A stretch of DNA of 64,000 bases, taken from Casuarina equisetifolia. Lineage: Eukaryota; Streptophyta; Magnoliopsida; Fagales; Casuarinaceae. The translations under genes were made by a program, and so were the position numbers. The notes under the pieces were generated by a model, which saw only the letters and a list, made by a program, of their open reading frames with translations, searched no databases and was not told the DNA's origin. The stretch spans positions 360,501 to 424,500 of the forward strand of contig CM052360.1 in NCBI GenBank assembly GCA_028551475.1. Reading direction: 5' to 3'. The stretch's first letter is position 1; each line of letters opens with the position of its first letter. Shown one piece after another: positions 49,970 to 59,195 of the stretch.

Positions 49970-50939
49970 TTATTTATTTCAAAATCGGTTCTGATTCCAA
50001 GGCTTGAAAAGTTGTATGTCACGGGCTTAGATAACCTCAAGACCCCGTGCATTACTTGGCACTTTCTACTTCTTTGGGAATGATTTAAGCAGTCCCAACT
50101 CCCACACAAAATAAAAAGAGAAAGATGACAAGATAAAAGAAGGATGCAGCTTCTTGAAAGTGAACCTTTATTACACAAAGGAAAGGTTTAAGCTTTTTCT
50201 CCATGTCCCCTAACTGAATGGATGACTAAAATTTGTTTAATCCAGTAGTTATAAGAAAAGGTTTGGAATTCCCTTTCCAAAATATTTGTAAGTTGCCTAT
50301 AAATATTTTTTCTTGGTAAAAAGAAATCTACAAGTGACTAAAATATAACTAGTTGTTGACCATCTACTAGCTCAATAGTAAACTAGAAGAGTTTGGATTT
50401 CTTAGTCCCAAGTTCAATATTTAGGTACATGAATTGGGGGTGTACATATAATATATATATTATAGAGGATATTAATTGTAACAAATGTAGTAAAAAAGAG
50501 CAATCCTATAGAAAGGGATCCCAACAATGCATTAGATAACAACCTATTAGAATCATTTAATAGGCCTTATATATGTGTCTCGACCAAAGATTAAGAGTGA
50601 TATCATATGGAAAAGAGAGTAGAAAAAGATAAAATTATCTTTAAAAATTAAGAATATAAAATAATTATTGCCCTAGAATTCAAAGATGAACATTTACTAC
50701 TCTATTAAAAGAAATTACAAAGAGATATAAAATAAGAATATTCAATATTCTTGAAATAATCTAAAAAAATACAGAACTTTAAAAGAAAGTTAAAGCTTAA
50801 CTATTAATCTCATAAACTTATGAAATTCTAATATAAAAGAAAATAACTATTTATAGAAGAGATAGGACTATTTCCCAAGAGCTAGTCAAAAATCATAAAT
50901 GATATCATAAATGCTAGCATGGGTTCCCTAAAGAGGAGT
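49001..50939. other. 3' flank of AP2 copy 1, then AT-rich intergenic DNA
   Basis: Homology to copy 2 stops near 49320. The rest holds an (AT)n tract at 49946-49968 and many short A/T runs, with no recognisable gene. A small ORF at 49214-49591 crosses the duplication border and is not conserved. Confidence 0.4.
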
Positions 50940-52639
50940 TACATACTAATTGATAGCTTAATTCCTAAGCTGATCAAAGGTATTAATTGCTTCTAGTTGT
51001 ACAAGGGAAGTGTTGGAATATATTGTATTTTGATGATGAAAAATATGATTTATAACATGAATATATTATAATTATTTTTTATTTATTTGATAGATTTTTA
51101 TAAGAAATTTGATTTAGGAATATTGTGCAGGAAAATGCATAAGGACGTGTTGGACCATTTAGTGAAGTCCAAAAACCAACAGCCCAGACGCACAAGCCCA
51201 GCCCGCACGAGTGTACAGTGCGCGCGACCCAGTATCTGTTCATCCAAACAGTACTGTTCACCGCAATCCGAATTACGTGACCCGCGAGACCAGCTGAAGC
51301 AGTCCGGGAAGCATCGCGACCCGCGATTGTAACCCGCTAACCCGTTCAACGTCGCCGCCACTTACCGTCAAAATTGGCCGCCGAAAACAGTTCAGATGAC
51401 AACAAAAAAGATATCAATGGAAATTTATTGAATGGTAGAACATTTATATGAGAAAAATCAGTGACCCATTGCTCAGAGAGGATCGAATTGAAGAAATAAT
51501 ATATTCTTCACAAACCACGACCTAATTGATTACAAGAGAATTTGGAAGCAGATTAGAGTGTTTATGATGCAAGAATCATGGGTTTTTATCAATAAAGAAG
51601 CCGATATGTTGATATGCGAAGTACCCACAAGATTTACTTCAAGATTGAAGAGAATTGAGGATGATTTTAGTGAAACCCATATTCTGACCCTTAACCCAAA
51701 TTAGCCTCCGCGGGATCCGAATTTCAGAACTTATAATTTAGCCAAAACGACACAGTTTTGGATAAGGATTTTGAGCGAAATAGGGACAGAAACACAACCC
51801 GACATTTCTTCTCTATTCTTGTTCTCCAACGAGCAGAAAAACGTGAAGAGAAGAAGGGGAAAGTAGGAGATCAACGGTATTGTCTCACCAACGGATCTTT
51901 GATTCAAAAGGTGAGTATTCTTGATGCTATTTAGGAATTTATCCCAGATACAGAGGAGACTCTGTCAGAATTTCTCCAGGATTGAGCTATTGTCTTGAGA
52001 TTCAGGTTGTTCTTTTCCTAACATAGAAGTTGATTGATTGAAAGACAACCAAAATTAGAGAAGCTAAGTGTTCTTGAAGTGAAATCATTTCATCAATCTT
52101 CAAAGCAATAATTTCATCAATCTTCTCCCAAGCTCATCAAGTTCATCAAGCTCACGAAATCATTTCGTGATTCTACTCTAAGCTCATTATTGCTTTGAAA
52201 TTCTTGTTAGAAAATCAGTTTGATCTTCAATCCATATCATAACTGAGTTGATTTTGTTCGGATGAATAGTGCTCGGGTTTGAGAAATTGGGGCTTTTGTC
52301 CAGATCAGTCTACATCAAGTATCTAGCACTTATATGAAGCTTGGGAAATCAGTTTGCTCTTCAATTCGAATTATAATTGGACTGAATTGACTTTGTAGAA
52401 TAGTTTCAACCTTTTAGATAGAGACTAAAAAAGAATCATCTAGCTTGGACAAATGAGCATATAGCAATAGGAAGGAAGGTGAGAAATGGGTAAAAAAGCT
52501 CCCTCTCTTTCACCTTCCTGATCCATCTGCCCCAAAGATTGTAGAGATTAGGATTCTAAATTGGGATATGTTGGCATCCTAAAGTAGGCAAAGGATGGAA
52601 AGAAGCAGTTGGTTTGATATGTATCAAAGCATTGGAACC
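50940..52639. other. Repeat-like, non-coding region with a GC-rich island and inverted repeats
   Basis: A GC-rich patch at about 51150-51370 (CCCGCACGAG, CGACCCGCGATTG) stands out of very AT-rich DNA. A TGTTGGAATATATTG string at about 51012 resembles the start of an LTR, but no partner was found. At 52101-52112 and 52186-52197 there is a perfect 12-bp inverted repeat enclosing a 9-bp perfect hairpin (52152-52170). The region leads directly into the caulimovirid relic. Confidence 0.4.
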
Positions 52640-53640
52640 GTACCCAAAAAATATTACTCCACCATGAAGGAAGTCTTAGCCATTGTGTTATGCATCTCTA
52701 AGTTTCAGGATGACCTCTTGAAGCAATAATTCCTTTTAAGGGTTGATTGCAGTGTTACAAAATATATCCTTGAAAAGGATGTAAAGAATCTGGCATCCAA
52801 ACAAATATTTTCTTGGTAGGAGGCCATTTTGTCCTTTTTTTTTTTTTTTTAATATTGAGCATATTAATGGTGATAGGAATTATTCTCCTAATTTTCTAAC
52901 AAGAGAATTTTTGCAAGGAAATGAAGGAAGTTCTATATCAACAGAAGAATCAATCAAAAAGTGTGCGAAAATACTTGAAAAACCACAAGGCACCTAGGCC
53001 ATAAGAGACAGGCTTACTCATAGTCAAATGGTAACAGGAGGGTATAAATCAAATCCGTTGAAGGTTAGAGACTTACCAAAAGCCTCAATGAGGGCTTAAA
53101 ATGCCTCCTAAACAAACTCAACCACAAGTCTATGACACTAGATCCAAGTTTCGAGCCATGTCTAAAATGATATAAAGAGATGGCTACTCCACAAGGAGTA
53201 TCCACAGCCCATGGAGCTAAACCCATAGCTAGGACTACCTCCAGTTCCAAGCAACTAAATTCGGCCTCTCAAATGGCCATACCAACCTAAACACCAGCCT
53301 GTCCTAAAGCCCAAGGGTACTTCTTGAGAGAGAATATATAAGAGTTGGCACATGCCATGGCTTATTCCAATTATGGCGTCAATATTTAGGAATTAACAAA
53401 GGCCTAAGCAATAGCGGGACCAGTTCCCTCCATATCAAATCAAAGAAGAGCCCACAGCCCTTCCTTCCATAAAGCGAAAACTTGAGCCCACTACTCAGGA
53501 GAAAGGTAAAGAAGTAGCTTTGGCCCCTTAGCCAAAAGAGGTACCCACCAGAAGACTTAAGGAAGTATCAGAACTTTTATGAAAAAATCTTGTCTAAAAC
53601 AGGATCAGTTCATTTTAAGCATTAGTCACAAGAATAAGGG
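52640..53640 (+). mobile_element. Decayed endogenous caulimovirid (pararetrovirus) fragment: RNase H end of the polymerase plus a downstream ORF relic
   Basis: In one frame the stretch from about 52660 reads as the end of a caulimovirid reverse transcriptase/RNase H: EVLAIVLCISKFQDDLL, then LRVDC, EKDVKN, ASKQIF and a terminal FLTREFLQG motif near 52900. The frame is broken by a TAA at 52727-52729 and a TAG at 52817-52819 and is interrupted by a T-run at about 52839-52852. A short ORF starts with MPPKQTQPQ at 53101 and soon stops. It is followed by ~450 bp of Pro/Lys-rich remnants, as in the next region of such viruses. No movement protein, coat protein or complete polymerase is present. It is an old non-functional insertion. 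Confidence 0.7.
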
Positions 53641-53976
53641 TAGATATTGCATTCTATCCCTTTTTACTAGTCTCTACTTTTTGATTTTCTGTACACGTCT
53701 TGTTTGTATAAAATCGTGATGTCTAGCTTCAATCCCCGCTGGATTTTTCCAAACAATATAAATACATCGGAGTATAACATTAGAAGATAAATGCCGATAT
53801 ATAATTCTTAATGTCAAGAGATTTTCCAAACGAAATGGTAAATAATGAAGATATGCTATGGTCTGAGTTGATGTTGTGGGGATTTTATTTCAACCAACCA
53901 CTTTAACGTAATCTCATTTTCATTTGTGACATAGGGTACTAAGCATCAAAGTTTAGGACCAGTGCATTGACGGAAG

Positions 53977-56170
53977 ATGGGTGGCGACACTTCAGAGCAA
54001 CAGCAGCAGTCGTTCCTGAAGAGGCATTGGGAAGGTTACAAGGAGTTCTGGTCCGAGAGGTTTTCCTTCTTGGAAAACTATTCCCGGTTCATCAAACGCG
54101 ACAAGCCCCTGCCCTCATGGTCTGCTTCTGATGTCGAAGAGTTCATTGCTTCTGACCCTGTTCATGGGCCCACTGTAAGTTTCTTTGTTCATTTTTATGG
54201 GATTATGCATTTCAGCTAGTCGATTTTCAGTTTCCTATCGTTTTGTGGATCCGTTATGGTTTTCTTTTCTTGGGGGTTTGATTTTCTTTTCTTGCTATCA
54301 ACTTACTAGAAATTATCTCCTGTTGATTTGCTTTGTCAGTAGAGAACTTCTGGCTGTATTATTTTGGTTTTTTCCCAAATTCATTTGGATTGCTTGCTTT
54401 AACTGATTCTTTTGTGGAATTCTCTGATACTGTCCATTGAACTTTGTCATTGGCTGATATCTAGGAGTTCACATCATTCTCCTGTGCTGTTTTGTTTTAT
54501 TTTTTGGACACTGGCGGTTTTTATATACTCATGATACATAAAGCGAACTTAGAATTCTTTGGGAGAGTATTTAAGTTAAATGGGCATCCTTTTGCTGATC
54601 AGTAATGTTGACAACGAAATATGTTTGATTTTTCTTCATCTCATCTAAGAAACAACATGAAATTAACTCCAATTTTAGCTACCAACCGTAAACCCTGTGT
54701 ATAGCAAATGGAAACGTCACATATTATGGCCCCTCTTTTTCTTTCTTTTTTTCCCCTCCTGTTCTGCTCTTTGTTAATGTTCAGCGCGTTAGTTACATTT
54801 TTCCACTGAACTTTGATAGTGAATTTGAATTTGGATTGGATCTCTAATATTTTCGTTGGTAGGCTTCAGAATTTCTGTTGAATCTTCAATATATTCTGGA
54901 CTATTCAATTTTTATTGATTCTATCACCAGGAGGAAGGAATGTACTAATATGACATTTGTTCTGTTTTGCTGGTTCTGTAGTGTCTATACTATGAAGTAG
55001 TTTGCTACGAAAGGTTTGATGCACATCTTCTCCTTTTCTCAGCTGAAAACTGCTAGAGAGGCGGCAAAGTTTGCTTTCACAGGAGGTATTATTGGAGCAG
55101 TATCTACAGCAGGCGCTACCTGGAAATATTCAAAAAGCTTACATGGCAAGTCTTCTGAATCCTCTTTCTAATATCTGTTTTACCTTATTACTCTCCTCGC
55201 TATGAGCTTTTTTCTGATTTTGCATTTTGTGAAATCTCATAAGGATAATGATTTATGGATTTTTGTGGTTAAAGCATTGAGGCTCCAGAAAAGAATAATT
55301 TGCCTGTCTTCAATTTCTCAATTGTTCTTGATTTAAATTTCGATCGAGCTTTTTTCTCCTTTGGCCTCAGTAAATACTTTATTGCTTCTTCACTGTCCTG
55401 TTTCAAAAAAAGGCACTTTTGTTAAGGAATGATAGTATTAACTCAAAATATTGCACTATGGAATTGATTCTTCTACAAAGCAAAAAAACTTCACTGATAA
55501 ATATGGTAGAAATATGAATTATGTGGATGGCAAAGATGTCACTCAGTTATCTCAACATAAGATATTGAGGTCCATCTTTATATGTAAAGCTGTTCTCGTC
55601 ATTTATTTGAAGGTTATCCTGTCTTGCTTTCCTACCTATGCAAAGTAAAGGCCTGAGATTTTTTTGTTTGGTGGGTGTGAGGGTGTGTTTTCACGGTGGT
55701 GGGGGTGGATGTATTGAAGTGATCTGGTTAATTATTATCCATTTTTTGCAAGAGCTGCATATTTTAGGTTTTAGGTTGTTACTGTACTGCAATCTTGAAA
55801 GGTGGGTGATAGAGTACTTTTTGTTTTTGTTAACCATCATACATATCTTATTTGTTATCTATTTTGCTCAAAGAGGCATTCAAAGGTTGGTGTACTAGTT
55901 GCTGCATTTAAAAAAATGAGTAAATTGTTCATCTAAGATTTCTGATCTGGGGAATACATGAGGGGTTTTGTGTTCTTGCGTGTTGTTTTAAAACTCTTAT
56001 CCTTATATTTCGCAGGTGCTGGGTTATCCTTCGTAGCAGGAGGTGTGTTTGGTATGACATTTGGGCAAGAGATCGCAAACCATTGGCTGCAACTTTACAG
56101 GTTGGACACCATGGCATCGCAGGTTAAATTTATGGAATGGTGGCAAAATAAGAGCGAGGGACGGTCCTAA
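53977..56170 (+). CDS. SDH6: Succinate dehydrogenase subunit 6 (plant-specific complex II subunit), mitochondrial
   Basis: Three exons: 53977-54174, 55043-55145 and 56016-56170 (151 aa). The protein contains HWEGYKEFWSERFSFLENYS, the acidic helix DVEEFIASDPVHGP and two Gly/Ala-rich membrane-like segments (about 76-96 and 102-124). It ends with NHWLQLYRLDTMASQVKFME. This is the pattern of the small plant complex II subunit SDH6 (Arabidopsis At1g08480, from memory), whose role is structural or in membrane anchoring at the inner mitochondrial membrane. Intron 2 must use a GC donor (CATG|GCAAGT at 55146). The nearest GT would shift the frame and lose the conserved C-terminus. No cleavable presequence is obvious. 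Confidence 0.85.
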
Positions 56171-56847
56171 CTGAATATGCCATGAAGGCAGGAATGGATC
56201 TTTGTTTACATGTCTGCAATAAAACTCCCGAGTTCACCTTTGCTGCAAATGTAATAGTTGATCGAAGTACACATGCTTTAATTAGATTCTTCTGAGTGAG
56301 GTTTTTCTTTTTCAGTTCAATATACAGTTACCGGAAAATGACTTAATTGGAGTCCTTTTTCGTTAAACATGTTGAACTTTGATAATGCTGTTCTTCACCG
56401 TTCTAATAAGATTTTTGTTGAACGGACATATGGTTGGTAGATGAAACAAATAAACAGTTGCTGCCGAGTAACTATTGGATGAAAACTTATTCCAATGCTA
56501 CATTTGTATTGCTTCCTGGAGGGAACAGTGACCATGTCGGCAGCACATTACATCAAAGACACTGCCATTGAGCCATCTTTCATTCTTATCTCAAAAAATG
56601 CCTGTGTAGGAAAAACAATAAGCCAGGAAGCATAAACTTCATTTGACAATTGCTTGAGATTCAGAATTATCAAAAAACAACTCAACCAGGCGAAGAAACA
56701 CCATTAAGCCGAACCAAGCGCAGTAACTTTTTAACCCCCTCCAAGATAAGTAAATCCAGTAATTAATCATAATTCCTGTTCTTTTCCTAGCATTTATTTG
56801 ATCACAACATCATTAATTAATAGATAACAGAAAATGAAGAAGAACCC
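56171..56847. other. SDH6 3' flank
   Basis: 3' UTR of SDH6 and unremarkable AT-rich DNA. The minus strand was searched for the continuation of the DUF255 gene fragment that follows (expected WYPWGEEAF and CHWCH motifs) and none was found. Confidence 0.4.
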
Positions 56848-57149
56848 CAATCACTGGATTATGGGCATGCTGAAGAAGATAGGGACCACGCTCAGCTCCC
56901 AAATGACTTGTGTGCTTGCGAGAATGCGATGCAGATCGTGAGGGCTGCTCAGCCATAGCGAAGACCTCAAGAGAGTGAGTGGGTCGAGGGAAAACTGTAG
57001 AGAAAGCGGAAACAGGAGGAAGTCTTCTAGCGGGCTACGGTAATTTGTTGAGATGAGAGAAAAAGCGAGGGAAAGTGGGAGAGACGAGTAATCTCCCGAG
57101 CACGGAATTGGAGAGAAGCAAAAAAATAAGAAAGAGAAGGCCGCAGCAT
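56848..57149 (-). pseudogene. Exon-1 fragment of a DUF255 / SPATA20-like (YyaL/SSP411, thioredoxin-fold) gene
   Basis: On the minus strand, MLRPSLSYFF at 57149 opens a transit-peptide-like segment that hits a TAG after ~40 codons. The frame then shifts to PARRLPPVSAFSTVFPRP and MAEQPSRSASHSRKHT (ATG at 56956), ending GPYLLQHAHNPV. The PYLLQHAHNPV block is the hallmark at the start of the DUF255 thioredoxin-like domain (At4g03200/SPATA20 family). Just after it a base seems to be missing from the expected V-D-W codons, and no second exon exists downstream. It is a first-exon remnant with at least one stop or frameshift. Confidence 0.7.
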
Positions 57150-57197
57150 GAAACAGGAGCTTGTTGATTTAGGGCGGTAAACTTTTGCGGACATGAA

Positions 57198-57330
57198 CGG
57201 AAAACCATACAATGACTACATTCCTTACATGGAGGATTGAATGCTACATTTAAAACTTTTGGAACATGCAACATTAACATATATACAAGATACGTAAACA
57301 GGCATACTTTGATATCAAAATTATTAATAT
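57198..57330. repeat. Orphan third copy of the AP2-gene 3' flank
   Basis: From GGAAAACCATACAATGACTACA through GGAACATGCAACATTAACA to ACTTTGATATCAAAATTAT this stretch follows 49170-49310 and 61950-62065 closely but with more differences than those two have from each other. No AP2 exons precede it, so it is what remains of an older duplicate. Confidence 0.7.
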
Positions 57331-57550
57331 ATATAAAAAGGAAAATTTCCCTAAAATAACTTATAAGAAAATAGATATTTTACTTGTATAAAGCATTCTA
57401 CAGAAAATTTACAAATCTTCTACTTGTAAAACATCAGATTTCGGCTGCCATTTTTCTATTCTTCACGTTTCAAGAAACAGGAATATTTCTCCATGGCTGT
57501 TTTTTTGCGTGCTTTTATGTCTTTCCAACTCAAAGCAGAAGTAATATGGT

Positions 57551-58063
57551 TGTTAGGGCCTATTGAGGTGGGACGCTGAGATAGCGTCCAGCACGACAGT
57601 CACCTCTGCAAAAGAATTGAGTGCACTTTTGGATAAGCGTGCTTGTACTCTGGTGCAGAAGTCTCTGTCGGCATTTAAGGAGTAAGGGCTAATATCTTAA
57701 TGAAGAAGAAGACATGAAGCAACCTTAGAAGTAAGGGCGGGAGTGTAGCTCTCGTATATTTTGGTAAGATTCGGTATGGGCACTAGTAGGTAGGTGCATA
57801 GTAGCTAGGAGTAACTACATGGTGATAAATACCGGGCTTTTGTGATCCCTTGGGGATATCTTTTGTAACCCTGAAATTGTAATGAGGTTGTTTTCTCCTC
57901 AAAGGAAAACGTGTTCCAAGAAAATCACTCCCTTCTCCTAACACTTTCTCTTTCCATCATTGGTCGAAAACAAAAGCACGAGCCTTGGCTCCACGACATC
58001 CAGCCCCTTCGTAGACCGGTGCTGCCCCCCCCCCCCCCCCCCCCCCAGATTACTCACGTAACA
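57551..58063. mobile_element. Solo LTR (513 bp) with 5-bp target-site duplication
   Basis: The element begins TGTTAGGGCC and ends ACGTAACA, i.e. with the inverted terminal pentamer TGTTA/TAACA typical of LTRs. It is flanked by ATGGT at 57546-57550 and ATGGT at 58064-58068. The empty site is preserved in copy 1 at about 44801 (ATGGTTGTGTAAATACG). It has no internal coding region. It contains an unusual run of 22 C at 58025-58046. It is a product of LTR-LTR recombination. The superfamily cannot be told from this alone. Confidence 0.85.
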
Positions 58064-59195
58064 ATGGTTTGTAAATACGCAGGCATACGTATGTCTCTCT
58101 CTCAATATTATCAAAAGTCACATGTATTATGTAATAAATGCTTATGGTTCACGGTCGTTAACCCAACCAGCATTCCAAATTGAATGAAGAAGAGAGTGGT
58201 TGTTGAGAAAGCCTACTTCTCTTTATAGACTTACTTGTTAGGAAACACCGTTGTCAAGAGCTCTGTGATTAAAGGCATATTGATAGGTCTGTTGCTTTCA
58301 AACACGTTGCTAAACAAGCGTCAAAAGTCCACTTTACTGGGTCCAAGAATTCTAGGCTAAGCAAGAAGAGAACTTGTAAATGAAGACGGATCATGCTGTC
58401 AAGTATTTGTCTCAGGCGACAGATTCGCACGAGTCTCTTTTACCAAAAGACAAAATTTGAAAGGATTTGTGTTGTATAGTGAAGGAAAAGCCAAAACCTA
58501 GATGCCTCGTCTGCTACTCACCAACCGTCAATAATCCAAGAACTAGAGTGTTGTCCACATTTTCTTACTCAACTTCACCATGAGGGTAGATTTACCATTT
58601 TGTTGAAGAGTTCACTTCAACAATTTACAATTTGTTAGCAGGATTGTTATTTGTGATAAAAATAATATGATGTCTCACGATGCATACAAATTATCCAAAA
58701 ATCCTCTTCATAAGAAAAGGGGACTCCTATTCTTAAATAAAATTTTAAGTAAAATTGAACTTTTTTATTATAATATTAGTGTCTGAGCTTAGGTGTTTTT
58801 ACACGTTCATGGGAGGGTGTGTAAAAATATGTGTGATATAAGTTTTTCAATGCTTAGATTTAATTTCAGAATGAATCATAAAAACGTCGATTATGCCGAT
58901 GTTTTGCTAAAATTTGCTGTGATATATGAAGCTGGATAACTTTGTTTATACCCGCTAACGTGCTTTAGTTCTTCGCCGTCTTACGGGAGGCAGACATTTC
59001 AAATTTGTCTTAAATTGAAACGTTATCATCGAAATCCTTGTCCTGTGAGAAGAATTCTGATCGAGAAGAAAAAGAAACAAATTTGGGATAAGACAACTTA
59101 TTAGAGACATATATAAGGACTTGCACTCGGTTGCTTAACATCAAGCCATCACAGCACTTGCCTGCAGTTTTATTGAAGCACGGAGCATATCGGAA
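58064..59195. other. Upstream region of the AP2 pseudogene (copy-2 flank)
   Basis: Homologous to the copy-1 promoter region. The TATA-like ATATATAAGG is still present at about 59108, so the pseudogene could still be transcribed. Confidence 0.6.

Noticed and set aside
51012..52470. Possible LTR starting TGTTGGAATATATTG with GGAAG as a target duplication
   Set aside because: The matching end before a second GGAAG (about 52470) is not a TAACA/CA terminus, and no second LTR was found.
55146..56015. GT donor a few bases downstream (AA|GTCTTC) for SDH6 intron 2
   Set aside because: It would shift the frame and replace the conserved C-terminal segment by unrelated residues; the GC donor keeps the family sequence.
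57911..58183. ORF with a long proline run across the solo LTR end
   Set aside because: It is produced by the C22 tract and crosses the LTR/host junction, so it cannot be an old gene.
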